From Lentimicrobiaceae bacterium (GTDB taxonomy: Bacteria > Bacteroidota > Bacteroidia > Bacteroidales > WCHB1-69): DNA of 25,944 nt. The stretch is taken from assembly GCA_009787485.1 (NCBI GenBank), contig WQWP01000015.1:1-25944 (forward strand), given 5' to 3'. This document shows, piece by piece, positions 1 through 8,834 of this stretch. Every line of letters starts with the position of its first letter. The first letter of the stretch is position 1. A program made the translations under genes and the position numbers. The notes under the pieces were generated by a model. That model saw only the letters and a list, made by a program, of their open reading frames with translations. It did no database searches and was not told the DNA's origin.

Positions 1-1
1 A

Positions 2-2170
2 CTTACCGCACTGTTTCTTTGGGGAGTTTATTCTCTCTATGGGCAGAACAATCATTACGTTGCGGAGAATTTTTATATCAATTCCGGCAGTTTTGCCTAT
101 ATTGCTACCGGAGATACGGTGCATATTGAAGGGAATATTACTACCGCTCGCCATGTGGCTACTGCCCAACGCGGCATGTTATCGTTTGCAGGAACTGCCG
201 ATTGGCTCTCTTCCAACAGTTCTTTTGTAAACGGCTATGTACGGTCGCACAAAACGAGTGCGTTTGTTTTTCCGGTGGGTCAGGGCGTTTATCGTCCGGC
301 AGCCATCAGCAACTCCGCAGATGCCACGCCCACCGATGCAGCCTATTACAACACCGCGCAATACCCCACAACTGCCTTAGCCGATGGGTTGCTTGCCATT
401 ACCAACGAATCGTGGATTATTCAGGGAACGGTTGCCGCTACCATTACTTTGTCGTGGACAACAGATATTTCTGCTTTCGCCGACAATTTGGATGATTTGT
501 GTGTAGCCGGTTGGAATACAACTCTCAATAATTGGGTAGAGATTCCCTCAGAGGTGGAGTTGATTTCCTCTATCTTCGGCGTTGCTTCCGATCTTGAGAC
601 AAAAGGTACTATCTCAACAACTTCCCCAATTGTTCCCAACAGTTACGCGGCTTACACGATAGGAAAAAGATGTGCTCATACCGTTACCGTTTTGGCAGAA
701 CCGGCGACAGCAGGTACTGCCTCAGTCATCAGCGGCAGCAATACCGTGAACTGTGGCGAAATTATAGAAGTAGAAGCAACGGAAACGAACGCAGATTACC
801 GTTTTTTACAGTGGAAATCAGATGACGGCACGTTCTTGTCAATCGCAAACCCCTATAGTTTTACTGTAACGGGCGAAACAACAGTAGTAGCGGTCTTTGA
901 ATATGGAGACCACGTTATCCGCGTTTCTGCCAATCCTGTTGCAGGTGGCACAGTTTCCGGCGGCGGCATTTATGAAGAAAACGAAACCGTGGAGCTGGAA
1001 GCAATCCCTAATGTGTGTTACGAGTTTATAAACTGGACTGACGACGACGATTCGGGCTTCTTCAGCACCGAAAATCCGCTTATCTTCAATGCAATTGAAG
1101 ATCGTAAATTGACGGCTAACTTTGAAGCTCAGTTTATTCCAACCCCAACCTTTGACTTTGCTTTAACATTAGAATACCTTCTAAATGCTACGCCGGTTAC
1201 TTTACCGGAAAATTCAACGAATGGGATTAACGGAGTATGGGAACCTCCTGTCATAGTAACCTCAATACCCGGAACAGAAACTTACACCTTTACACCGGCA
1301 ACATGTGCCCACACGGTACAAGTTACTGTTACGGTAATCTTACCACCTTTCGTAATCACTGCCACTTCCGGTGCAAACGGAACTATTGACCCTAAAGGCG
1401 CCACTGAGGTAGAGCCGGGCGATGACCAAACTTTCACTTTCACATCCGCTGCCGACTATGAAATAGATAAAGTGTATGTGGATGGCGTTGATATTACCGC
1501 TTCTATTGTCGGCAATAGTTACACCTTCGAAAATGTTGATGATAATCACACCATTATGGTGCTCTTCAAATCAACAACGCCTTCCCTCTGTACTGAGCAG
1601 GTATATGACGTTACCAACAATATCATCTACAATGTGGTAGAATTAGAGGGCTTGTGCTGGACGAAAGAGAACCTACGCGGCACTCTGTATGCACACGGCG
1701 GCGCTATACCGTTTGCCAAACCGTACATCTACATGGGAGTTTCTATGGATCCGGAGATCTTCGGCTTGTTATATACTTGGTATTCTGCTACCGGCGTTCT
1801 TGAGGATTATACTGCTGAAATAACCTGCAACATGCAGGGAATTTGCCCAATGGGATGGCGCCTTCCCACGCAAGGCGAGTGGAATTCGCTGCGCGCCTAT
1901 CCTGCCCAACAGTTAATGAGTACGCAATATTGGCTTGACCCTCAGGGAGGCGGCACCGATGACTTCGGTTTCAGCGCCATTCCTGCAGGCTGGTACAACG
2001 GCACCCTCAACAGATACCAAGACCTGTATGGCTTTGCCGGCTGGTGGGCAAGCAATACCCCCGCCGGAGCTAACGCCTACTACTTCTACCTGACCTATTA
2101 CTGTGATGAACTCAGGAGCGATTTAACGAATAAGATGAATGCGATGAGTGTGAGGTGTGTGATGGAGTAA
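2..2170 (+). CDS. Exported FISUMP-domain surface protein with InlB-like repeats (5' partial)
   Basis: The frame is open from base 2, so the gene begins upstream of the window; the GTG at 119 is only an internal codon. The first visible residues (LTALFLWGVYSLYGQ) look like the hydrophobic core and cleavage region of a signal peptide. Of 722 visible residues, about 1-220 form an extracellular region of a kind common in Bacteroidota surface proteins. Three beta-rich repeats of the bacterial InlB/Flg_new type follow at about 225-300, 304-375 and 450-523, with the usual alternation of GGTV or GTID, a valine/glutamate strand and a final VxxxF. Residues about 530-722 form a FISUMP domain (TIGR02145-like), recognised by CWTKENL, GLLYTWYSA, CPMGWRLPTQGEW, GFSAIPAGW and the ending SVRC. 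There is no T9SS C-terminal domain, so a lipoprotein or other exported form is possible. A role in adhesion or polymer binding is inference. Confidence 0.8.
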   Translation, partial: LTALFLWGVYSLYGQNNHYVAENFYINSGSFAYIATGDTVHIEGNITTARHVATAQRGMLSFAGTADWLSSNSSFVNGYVRSHKTSAFVFPVGQGVYRPAAISNSADATPTDAAYYNTAQYPTTALADGLLAITNESWIIQGTVAATITLSWTTDISAFADNLDDLCVAGWNTTLNNWVEIPSEVELISSIFGVASDLETKGTISTTSPIVPNSYAAYTIGKRCAHTVTVLAEPATAGTASVISGSNTVNCGEIIEVEATETNADYRFLQWKSDDGTFLSIANPYSFTVTGETTVVAVFEYGDHVIRVSANPVAGGTVSGGGIYEENETVELEAIPNVCYEFINWTDDDDSGFFSTENPLIFNAIEDRKLTANFEAQFIPTPTFDFALTLEYLLNATPVTLPENSTNGINGVWEPPVIVTSIPGTETYTFTPATCAHTVQVTVTVILPPFVITATSGANGTIDPKGATEVEPGDDQTFTFTSAADYEIDKVYVDGVDITASIVGNSYTFENVDDNHTIMVLFKSTTPSLCTEQVYDVTNNIIYNVVELEGLCWTKENLRGTLYAHGGAIPFAKPYIYMGVSMDPEIFGLLYTWYSATGVLEDYTAEITCNMQGICPMGWRLPTQGEWNSLRAYPAQQLMSTQYWLDPQGGGTDDFGFSAIPAGWYNGTLNRYQDLYGFAGWWASNTPAGANAYYFYLTYYCDELRSDLTNKMNAMSVRCVME

Positions 2171-2264
2171 GCAAAAAAGAAAAATGAGGAGGTAGTGCCA
2201 TTATTTTTGGATATTAAATAATTTTTTTCTTATTTTCTACATAAAAACAAGAAAAAATTGCATT

Positions 2265-2296
2265 TTTGCTGCAAGTTTTCAAGACGAGTAAATTTC
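2265..2296 (+). promoter_or_regulatory. Candidate Bacteroidota promoter for upp
   Basis: TTTG at 2265-2268 is followed by a 20-nt spacer and TAAATTTC at 2289-2296. This fits the Bacteroidota -33/-7 pattern (TTTG, about 19-21 nt, TAnnTTTG) with one mismatch in the -7 box. It lies about 70 nt upstream of the upp start. The rest of 2171-2368 is AT-rich and I see no gene in it. Confidence 0.4.
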
Positions 2297-2368
2297 GATG
2301 GAATGGTGTTTATATCAGCCCAGAAAAAAATGGATAGTGATTATTTTGAAGAATAATATTTAACCCCT

Positions 2369-3031
2369 ATGATAACCACCCACAATCTCGGAGCCCAAAA
2401 CTCCCTATTAAATCAATTCATTTCAGAAATCAGAAACACTGATATTCAAAATGATCCTATGCGTTTCAGAAGAAACATGGAGCGCATCGGAGAGGTTTTT
2501 GCTTATGAAATCAGTAAAACCTTGTCTTACGAAAAAAAGAAAATTGCTACCCCGCTGGGTAAGGCGGAAATGAATCTTTTGAAGCAACAACCGGTGCTGG
2601 CAGTTATTTTAAGGGCGGGATTGCCGCTGCATCAAGGGCTCTTAAATTACTTTGATAAAGCAGACAACGCATTTGTTTCTGCTTTCAGAAAGCATGATGT
2701 AGAAGGCAATTTTGAAATTCAAATTGATTATATGACCTCTCCGGAGCTCAAAAACAGAACGTTGATTATTGTTGATCCGATGTTGGCTACTGGAAAATCA
2801 ATGGTGTTGGCTTATAAAGAGTTGCTCACTATGGGCACTCCGAAACATACCCATATTGTTTCCATTATTGCCGCTACGGAAGGGATAGAATATGCCCAAA
2901 AATATTTACCGCCTGCAAAATGTACGCTATGGTTAGGTGCTGTAGATCAAGAGCTAACGGCACAGTCGTATATTGTTCCCGGGCTGGGAGATGCCGGCGA
3001 TTTGGCATACGGGGCTAAATTGCAGGAATAA
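2369..3031 (+). CDS. upp: Uracil phosphoribosyltransferase
   Basis: Pyrimidine salvage enzyme that makes UMP and diphosphate from uracil and PRPP in the cytosol. The 220-residue length is near the usual ~208-220. The PRPP-binding loop is IIVDPMLATGKS at residues 133-144; most family members have DPMLATGGS, so the K at 143 is a small variation. The uracil-binding C-terminal motif GLGDAGD is at 205-211. VILRAGLPLHQG at 79-90 is the other conserved block. The ATG at 2369 follows a candidate promoter and is the first start in frame. serS begins 39 nt downstream but has its own -7 box, so coupling is uncertain. Confidence 0.93.
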   Translation: MITTHNLGAQNSLLNQFISEIRNTDIQNDPMRFRRNMERIGEVFAYEISKTLSYEKKKIATPLGKAEMNLLKQQPVLAVILRAGLPLHQGLLNYFDKADNAFVSAFRKHDVEGNFEIQIDYMTSPELKNRTLIIVDPMLATGKSMVLAYKELLTMGTPKHTHIVSIIAATEGIEYAQKYLPPAKCTLWLGAVDQELTAQSYIVPGLGDAGDLAYGAKLQE

Positions 3032-3048
3032 CTATTTCTGTATTTTTG
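3020..3048 (+). promoter_or_regulatory. Candidate promoter for serS
   Basis: TTG at 3020-3022, inside the last codons of upp, is followed by an 18-nt spacer and TATTTTTG at 3041-3048, then CCGC. The -7 box matches TAnnTTTG exactly. The serS ATG lies 22 nt further on, giving a short leader. Confidence 0.45.
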
Positions 3049-3070
3049 CCGCTTTAATAATAAAAACACC

Positions 3071-4339
3071 ATGTTACACATTCAAACCCTGCGAGATAAC
3101 GCCAACTTAGTTGTTGAAAAACTGAAAATTAAAAATTTTGAAGCACAACACATTGTATATGACGTGTTGGCGTTAGATATTCAAATACGAAATCTGAAAA
3201 AGTTGTTGGATGATAATTTGATGACGCAAAACAAACTTTCGAAAGAGATTGGCATGTTGTTTAAAAACGGCAAAACAGCAGAAGCCAATCAGGCGAAAGA
3301 GGAGATTGCACGTTTAAAAACGGAAGAAAAAGAGACTCAGGAAACATTGTCGGATAAAGAAAACTCTATTCAAGAGTTATTAGTGCTTTTGCCAAATCTG
3401 CCGCACGAGAGCGTGCCTGCCGGAAAAAGCGCGGAAGAGAACAAGATTGTTTATGCAGAAGGAGATGCCACGCCTTTTGAAAATGCCTTATCACACTGGG
3501 ATTTAGTTAAGAAATTTGATATTATTGATTTTGACATGGGAACGAAGATAACCGGCGCCGGATTTCCGGTTTACAAAGGAAAAGGCGCGCGTTTACAACG
3601 GGCTTTAATTAACTTTTTTTTAGACGCTGCCGTAAAAAATCATTACACCGAAATCCAACCGCCCTATTTGGTAAATAAAGATTCGGCGTATGCCACCGGG
3701 CAACTTCCTGATAAAGACGGACAAATGTATCATATTACGATAGACGACTTCTATTTGATTCCTACGGCAGAGGTTCCGGTAACCAATATTTACAGAGATG
3801 TGATTTTAACACTTTCCGATTTTCCGATTAAAAACTGCGCCTATTCGGCGTGTTTTCGCCGCGAAGCCGGCTCTTACGGAAAAGATGTGCGCGGCTTAAA
3901 CCGTTTGCATCAATTTGATAAAGTGGAAATTGTGCAAATTCAACATCCCGATAAATCGTACAAAACTCTGGAAGAAATGAAAATCTATGTCATGTCGCTT
4001 TTGCAACAATTGGAATTGCCTTTCAGAGTGGTAAAACTTTGCGGCGGCGATATGAGTTTTACTTCCGCATTGACCTACGATATGGAAGTGTTTTCTAAAG
4101 CCCAGCAACGCTGGTTGGAAGTAAGTTCCGTTTCCAATTTCGAGGCATTTCAAGCCAACCGCATGAAATTGCGTTTTAAAGACGAAAACGGAAAAACACG
4201 TTTGGCGCACACTTTAAACGGCAGCGCATTAGCACTCCCCCGCATCATGGCCGCCTTAATAGAAAACAACCAAACCGACGCAGGCATCCTCATCCCCAAA
4301 GCGTTACAAAGCTATACGGGGTTTGAGATGATTGATTAG
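3071..4339 (+). CDS. serS: Seryl-tRNA synthetase
   Basis: Class II aminoacyl-tRNA synthetase that charges tRNA-Ser (and tRNA-Sec where present). At 422 residues it has the normal length. The N-terminal ~110 residues are a charged, helical region with heptad character (about 30-110), fitting the long antiparallel coiled coil that contacts the tRNA-Ser variable arm. The catalytic core has TAEVPVTN, motif 2 beginning CFRREAGSYGKD at residue 261, and motif 3 as NGSALALPRIMAAL with the conserved arginine near 390. The start follows a candidate -7 box. A TTTAAA-rich inverted repeat lies directly downstream. Confidence 0.95.
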   Translation: MLHIQTLRDNANLVVEKLKIKNFEAQHIVYDVLALDIQIRNLKKLLDDNLMTQNKLSKEIGMLFKNGKTAEANQAKEEIARLKTEEKETQETLSDKENSIQELLVLLPNLPHESVPAGKSAEENKIVYAEGDATPFENALSHWDLVKKFDIIDFDMGTKITGAGFPVYKGKGARLQRALINFFLDAAVKNHYTEIQPPYLVNKDSAYATGQLPDKDGQMYHITIDDFYLIPTAEVPVTNIYRDVILTLSDFPIKNCAYSACFRREAGSYGKDVRGLNRLHQFDKVEIVQIQHPDKSYKTLEEMKIYVMSLLQQLELPFRVVKLCGGDMSFTSALTYDMEVFSKAQQRWLEVSSVSNFEAFQANRMKLRFKDENGKTRLAHTLNGSALALPRIMAALIENNQTDAGILIPKALQSYTGFEMID

Positions 4340-4343
4340 AAAA

Positions 4344-4430
4344 TAATTTAAAGATTTAAAATTTAAAAATTTAAAGCTGTAAATTATGAACATATAAATC
4401 TTAAATCTTTAAATTTTTAAATTTTAAATT
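4344..4430. repeat. TTTAAA-rich inverted repeat between serS and the sugar transporter
   Basis: The left arm at about 4344-4376 (AATTTAAAGATTTAAAATTT and on) is the near reverse complement of the right arm at about 4399-4430 (CTTAAATCTTTAAATTTTTA and on), around a 22-nt spacer. Related elements occur at 14265-14350, 20779-20879 and 25717-25806, and a half-element lies at 15706-15731. The right arm runs directly into the transporter ATG, so it forms the 5' leader of that gene. The AT-only stem is unlike a classical intrinsic terminator. Confidence 0.6.
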
Positions 4431-5675
4431 ATGTTAAAAAACAAATCCTCCTTCAGCATCTTCATCATAGGTGCGCTATTTTTTGTATTCGGTTTTGTAA
4501 CCTGGCTCAACAGCGTATTAATCCCATTCTTAAAAACCGCCTGCGAACTCACCGCCTCTGAAGCCTCCTTGGTACCTTTCGCCTTCTACATCTCCTATTT
4601 TGTAATGGCAATCCCATCTTCCGTCATATTAAAAAGAACAGGATTTACCAACGGAATGATGTTGGGCTTAATCATTATGGCAATCGGCTCCTTAGTGTTC
4701 GTTCCGGCAGCCTTAAACCGGAATTATCTGTTGTTTTTGATAGGATTGTTCACGCAAGGCACCGGATTGGCATTGCTGCAAACCGCCTCCAATCCGTATG
4801 TAACCATTCTCGGACCGATTGAATCTGCAGCACAACGTATTAGCATCATGGGAATTTGCAACAAAATAGCCGGCATGATTGGCATACTGATACTGTTTTC
4901 CGCGTTATTCTCCAGCACAGAACATCTGTTGGTTGATTTTGATTCCATTACCAATGTAGCTTTGCGCGAAAAAATATTGCAACAACTTTCCAACAGTGTA
5001 ATTTTTCCTTATTTAATTATGGCCGCCGTGTTGTTGGGATTAGTGTTGTTTATTAAAATGGCGAAACTCCCGGAAATATACGAAGATGAAAAAGAGGTCA
5101 CCAAATCGGGCGCCGATTCCATTTTTGCCTATCCTTACTTGTGGTTCGGCATTATCGCTATTTTCTTCTATGTGGGCGTTGAGGTAGTCGCTATTGACTA
5201 TTTGATTGTGTATGCTAATGATTTACAAATTTCGACGAATATTTCAAAATATTATCCTGTTGCTGCTTTGTCTGCTTTAGTAGTTGGATATGTGATAGGC
5301 ATTACGTTGGTTCCCAAAGTAATTTCCCAACGCATGTCGTTACTTTTTAATGCTTTTCTTGGATTAACACTTACCATCATTGCGTTGTCTTTCATGGGGA
5401 TAGCCTCTATTTACGCCATTATCGGTTTAAGTTTCGCTCATGCCATTATGTGGCCTGCCATATGGCCGCTCTCTATACACAATTTGGGACGACACACCAA
5501 ATTGGCCTCCGCTTTTATGATTATGGCCATTGCGGGCGGCGCTGTTTTGCCCTTAATCTATGGCGCTGTTGCCGATAAAATCAGTACCCACTGGGCGTAT
5601 GTCGTGATGTTGCCCGGGTATATCTATTTAATTGTGTTTGCTACTGTTTTATGTAAAATAAAAAAATGGAAATAA
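4431..5675 (+). CDS. FucP/GluP-type sugar:H+ symporter (MFS)
   Basis: Inner-membrane major facilitator protein of 414 residues with about 12 hydrophobic segments, near the usual family length. Family marks are FFVFGFVTWLNSVLIPFLK at about 17-35, GLALLQTASNPYVTILGP at 112-129 and ESAAQRISIMGICNKIAG at 131-148. These are typical of the fucose/glucose/galactose permease branch. The second half has the HAIMWPAIWPLSIHNLGRHT signature found in the same branch. The exact substrate (fucose, glucose, galactose or N-acetylglucosamine) cannot be read from sequence alone. The stop codon overlaps the start of the next gene by 10 nt, so the two are probably translationally coupled. Confidence 0.85.
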   Translation: MLKNKSSFSIFIIGALFFVFGFVTWLNSVLIPFLKTACELTASEASLVPFAFYISYFVMAIPSSVILKRTGFTNGMMLGLIIMAIGSLVFVPAALNRNYLLFLIGLFTQGTGLALLQTASNPYVTILGPIESAAQRISIMGICNKIAGMIGILILFSALFSSTEHLLVDFDSITNVALREKILQQLSNSVIFPYLIMAAVLLGLVLFIKMAKLPEIYEDEKEVTKSGADSIFAYPYLWFGIIAIFFYVGVEVVAIDYLIVYANDLQISTNISKYYPVAALSALVVGYVIGITLVPKVISQRMSLLFNAFLGLTLTIIALSFMGIASIYAIIGLSFAHAIMWPAIWPLSIHNLGRHTKLASAFMIMAIAGGAVLPLIYGAVADKISTHWAYVVMLPGYIYLIVFATVLCKIKKWK

Positions 5676-6862
5676 AAACACCGGAAACAATACTTTGCTA
5701 CGATCCGGAGCAGAAATATGAAGGCGCAATAGTGCCTCCAATTTTTCAAAATTCGCTCTTTGCTTTTCCGGATTGGGAAGCGATTGATAACGCTTTTAAT
5801 GCACGTCAGGAAAACTTCATCTATTCACGGGGTAAAAATCCTACCGTTGATTTTGCCGAAAAAAAATTAGCTAAAATTGCGCATGCCGACCGTGCCATTC
5901 TGTTCACTTCGGGCATGGCGGCTATTTCTGCCGCTGTTCTCTATTGTGTGAAGCCAAACAGTCATATTATTACAGTGAAAAATGTGTATGGTCCCACTTC
6001 CAATTTTATGGCTCATTATTTGAAAGACAAGTTGAATATTGAAACTACTTTTATTTCGGGAGAAAATGTGGAAGATTTTAGGGTAAATATTCGGGAAAAC
6101 ACATCGCTTATTTATTTGGAGTCTCCTGCTTCTGCGATGTTCAATTTACAAGATTTAGAAGCTGTTGCATTTCTTGCGAAAGAAAAAAACATCAAAACCA
6201 TTTGCGATAATACTTGGGCTACTCCGCTATTTCAACATCCTTTAGACTTTGGCATTGATTTTGAAGTTCATTCTGTAACTAAATATCTGGGAGGGCACAG
6301 CGATTTAGTTGCCGGCGTAATCATGGGAAAGAAGCAAGAAATGGAGGCGCTTTTTTCTAGAGAATATGAATGGCTCGGCGGAAAAATCTCACCGTTTGAA
6401 GCATGGTTACTCATCCGCAGCCTGCGCACATTACCCATTCGAATGCAACGCCATCAGGAAAATGCGATGAAAGTGGCTCAATTTTTGGAACAACAGCCGC
6501 AAATTGCACAAGTGCGTTATCCGGGATTGCGTTCTTTTCCGCAGTATGAATTAGGAAAAAAGCAGATGACAGGATATAGTGGGTTACTTTCTTTTCAATT
6601 AAAAACAAACGATATAGAGAAAGTTAAAACATTTTATAATACCTTAAAAGTGTTTCACAAAGGCGTAAGCTGGGGTGGCTTCGAGAGTTTGGTATATGCG
6701 CCCGCCATCAGTTATTTAAAAGAACTTTCGCCGGAACAATTTGCCAATATGGGCATCTCAATGGGCGATATTCGTATTTCCATTGGGTTGGAAAACGCAG
6801 AAGATCTCATTGCGGATTTACAACAAGCGCTTCCCAAAGCACAATTCCCGCCGCAATCGTAA
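5666..6862 (+). CDS. Cys/Met-metabolism PLP-dependent enzyme (trans-sulfuration family)
   Basis: A 398-residue PF01053-type enzyme. It has YSRGKNPT at 53-60, the phosphate-binding SGMAA at 82-86, DNTWATP at 181-187 and the PLP-lysine segment SVTKYLGGHSD with Lys206. This family includes cystathionine gamma-synthase, cystathionine beta- or gamma-lyase, O-acetylhomoserine sulfhydrylase and methionine gamma-lyase; I cannot assign one with certainty. The first ~20 residues resemble cystathionine synthase/lyase proteins. The ATG at 5666 overlaps the transporter end by 10 nt. The last 56 nt overlap the convergent methyltransferase gene. The pairing with a sugar-type transporter is unexplained. Confidence 0.85.
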   Translation: MEIKTPETILCYDPEQKYEGAIVPPIFQNSLFAFPDWEAIDNAFNARQENFIYSRGKNPTVDFAEKKLAKIAHADRAILFTSGMAAISAAVLYCVKPNSHIITVKNVYGPTSNFMAHYLKDKLNIETTFISGENVEDFRVNIRENTSLIYLESPASAMFNLQDLEAVAFLAKEKNIKTICDNTWATPLFQHPLDFGIDFEVHSVTKYLGGHSDLVAGVIMGKKQEMEALFSREYEWLGGKISPFEAWLLIRSLRTLPIRMQRHQENAMKVAQFLEQQPQIAQVRYPGLRSFPQYELGKKQMTGYSGLLSFQLKTNDIEKVKTFYNTLKVFHKGVSWGGFESLVYAPAISYLKELSPEQFANMGISMGDIRISIGLENAEDLIADLQQALPKAQFPPQS

Positions 6863-7334
6863 CATTAAGCGAGTGTTTCGTGCCACGTTGCGGAATCTCT
6901 ATAGCGCCGTCACAAACAGGGAGTAAGGCTTCGGTTACTCCAAATACTTCATTTCCTAAAACAATGGCTATTTTTTCTTCAGGAAATTGAAATTGGTTTA
7001 AGAAAACGGAGTCATCTGTTTGCTCAATGAGATAAACTTTGATCTTATTTTTTCTTAAATGATGTACTAAGTCAACAACATTTTCAACATATTCCCAATC
7101 TACCGATTCGGTGGCTCCCAGCGCGGTTTTGGCAATATCTTTGTGGGGCGGCACGGCGGTAATGCCACATAGATAAAGTTTCTCCACAGCAAACGCATCG
7201 CAGGTTCTGAAAATAGAGCCTACGTTGTTCATGCTACGGATGTTATCTAAAATAACAAGGACGGGGATTTTTGATGTTTTTTTAAATTCGTCGGGGGTAA
7301 TTCGCCCCAATTCGTTCATTGATAGTTTTTTCAT
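6807..7334 (-). CDS. SpoU/TrmH-family RNA 2'-O-methyltransferase
   Basis: A SAM-dependent SPOUT (trefoil-knot) RNA ribose methyltransferase of 175 residues, a single-domain form. Motif 1 is NIRSMNNVGSIFRTCDAF at 31-48 with Asn37 and Arg43. Motif 2 is IVLGNEVFGV at 124-133 with Glu129. Motif 3 is IPQRGTKHSLNVTIAAG at 147-163 with Ser155-Leu-Asn157. It resembles the TrmH/TrmL group, but the RNA target cannot be read from sequence. Its ATG overlaps the TGA of hutI (ATGA), so the two are coupled. Its 3' end overlaps the convergent PLP-enzyme gene by 56 nt. Confidence 0.88.
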   Translation of the reverse strand: MKKLSMNELGRITPDEFKKTSKIPVLVILDNIRSMNNVGSIFRTCDAFAVEKLYLCGITAVPPHKDIAKTALGATESVDWEYVENVVDLVHHLRKNKIKVYLIEQTDDSVFLNQFQFPEEKIAIVLGNEVFGVTEALLPVCDGAIEIPQRGTKHSLNVTIAAGIVLWEALVVNPQ

Positions 7335-8584
7335 ATTATTTTCCCTTTCAAAACCACCTGCTCAACTTTATTACTCCCAAACGAGTATGGCATAAATTCC
7401 ACCGAAGGAATCGGTTTTGTAATATAGAAATTCGCCGTTTTTCCTTTGGCAATGGATCCGGCTATGTCGCTTATTCCCATGGCATAAGCCGAGTTTATGG
7501 TGGTTGCATTGAGCGCTTCTTCCGGCAGCATTTTATATTTGATGCACCCCATCGAAAGTATCAACTGCATATTTCCGGAAGGGGAGGAACCGGGATTGTA
7601 ATCTGAGGCTAACGCGACAGGCAATCCTGCATCTATCATTTTGCGCACCGGTCCGTAAATCATGCCGAGAAAGAAGGCGGCGCCAGGTAAAAAGGTGGGC
7701 ATCGTTTCAGAGCCAAGTAGATGTGCAATCTCCTCATCGCCTGTATATTCCAAATGGTCAACGGATAGCGCATTGTATTTTACGCCTACTTGAATCCCGC
7801 CCGAATAATCCAACTCGTTGGCATGTATTTTAGGCCGCATGCCATATTTCATGCCTTGCATGAGGATGCGTTCCGTTTCTTCCGGCGTAAAAAATCCTTT
7901 ATCACAAAAAACATCAATAAAATCAGCAAGATCTTCGGTAGCCACCATCGGAATCATTTCGTTGATAATGAGATCCACATATTCTTGTTGTTTCCCTTTA
8001 TAGGCTAACGGCACCGCATGCGCGCCCAAAAAGTTTGAGCGAATGATTAAAGGAGAATTTTTCTTTAACGCTCTGATTACGCGCAACATTTTCAACTCTG
8101 TTTCGGTGGTTAAGCCATATCCGCTTTTTATTTCTACAGCGCCGGTGCCCAAAGAAGCCATCTCTTGCAAACGCGCCCAAGCCGCTTCATATAACTCCTC
8201 TTCAGTGGCTTCCGCCAAACGCTTAGCAGAGTTTAAAATTCCGCCGCCGCGTTTGGCAATCTCCTCGTAACTCAACCCTTTTATCTTATCAACATATTCT
8301 ATTTCACGACTTCCGGCATACACAATGTGCGTATGCGAATCGCAGAAAGAAGGAAATACGAACTTTCCGGTGGCGTCAATCTCTTCTATTTTTTCTTTAA
8401 TTTTTGAAAGTTTTTCCGGAGAGAAGTCGCACATTTTACCAAAGTCAACAATTTTTTCGCCTTCAGTTAACAAGTAGGCATCTTCAATTTTGTGAAATGT
8501 TTGCATTTCTTTTCCTGCGCGCCAAACTACGGGTTTTTCTTCTACTTGGACTAATTGTTTGATGTTTTTTACGAATATAGCCAT
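7331..8584 (-). CDS. hutI: Imidazolonepropionase
   Basis: Histidine-degradation enzyme that hydrolyses 4-imidazolone-5-propanoate to N-formimidoyl-L-glutamate. It is an amidohydrolase-fold metalloenzyme of 417 residues, normal for HutI. The metal ligands are visible: DSHTH at 82-86 (His84, His86), HANE with His254, DHLE with His277 and SDYNPG with Asp328. GYGLTTETELKML at 156-168 is also a HutI hallmark. No other hut gene is in the window, so the rest of the pathway would have to lie elsewhere. The only close partner is the downstream RNA methyltransferase, which shares its stop/start. Confidence 0.94.
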   Translation of the reverse strand: MAIFVKNIKQLVQVEEKPVVWRAGKEMQTFHKIEDAYLLTEGEKIVDFGKMCDFSPEKLSKIKEKIEEIDATGKFVFPSFCDSHTHIVYAGSREIEYVDKIKGLSYEEIAKRGGGILNSAKRLAEATEEELYEAAWARLQEMASLGTGAVEIKSGYGLTTETELKMLRVIRALKKNSPLIIRSNFLGAHAVPLAYKGKQQEYVDLIINEMIPMVATEDLADFIDVFCDKGFFTPEETERILMQGMKYGMRPKIHANELDYSGGIQVGVKYNALSVDHLEYTGDEEIAHLLGSETMPTFLPGAAFFLGMIYGPVRKMIDAGLPVALASDYNPGSSPSGNMQLILSMGCIKYKMLPEEALNATTINSAYAMGISDIAGSIAKGKTANFYITKPIPSVEFMPYSFGSNKVEQVVLKGKII

Positions 8585-8608
8585 AAATAGTTATTTAAGA
8601 TTTAGTCG

Positions 8609-8616
8609 CGAAAATA
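8609..8616 (-). promoter_or_regulatory. Candidate -7 box for hutI
   Basis: Read on the minus strand, TATTTTCG followed by CG lies 25 nt upstream of the hutI start. The same octamer stands before dsrC and proS on the minus strand and before the DUF1599 gene on the plus strand. No clear -33 element was found. Confidence 0.35.
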
Positions 8617-8800
8617 CACAAATATTTATCCTGCGTTTTTTTACATATTTAACTGTTTGCGCTTGTTCTAAACCCGATAGGTGCCTTGGTTTTTTATGTT
8701 TTTTGGAAATTTTCGCATTTTTTCCCCGAAAAAGAAAGCATCTACAGAAATTAATCATCAAAATTAAAATCATGGGTGAAACCTCCCTCCAATAATTTAT

Positions 8801-8808
8801 TACCTTTG
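8801..8808 (+). promoter_or_regulatory. Candidate -7 box for the C25 peptidase
   Basis: TACCTTTG followed by CA matches TAnnTTTG exactly and lies 26 nt upstream of the peptidase ATG. A -33 TTTG at the right distance is not obvious. The divergent interval 8585-8834 between hutI and this gene is AT-rich and I found no RNA gene or convincing small ORF in it. Confidence 0.5.
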
Positions 8809-8834
8809 CACCCGTTTTATATCAAAGCACCAAA

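Noticed and set aside
119..2170. GTG at 119 as start of the first gene
   Set aside because: The same frame is open back to base 2 and reads a signal-peptide-like segment, so the real start is outside the window.
3896..4210. 104-residue minus-strand open frame within serS
   Set aside because: Antisense shadow of conserved synthetase codons.
8559..8795. Open frames on both strands in the hutI-peptidase spacer
   Set aside because: They resemble no family, have low-complexity composition and overlap the hutI start and its candidate promoter.
8585..8834. Riboswitch or small RNA upstream of the C25 peptidase
   Set aside because: No conserved riboswitch core or strong stem could be recognised in this spacer.
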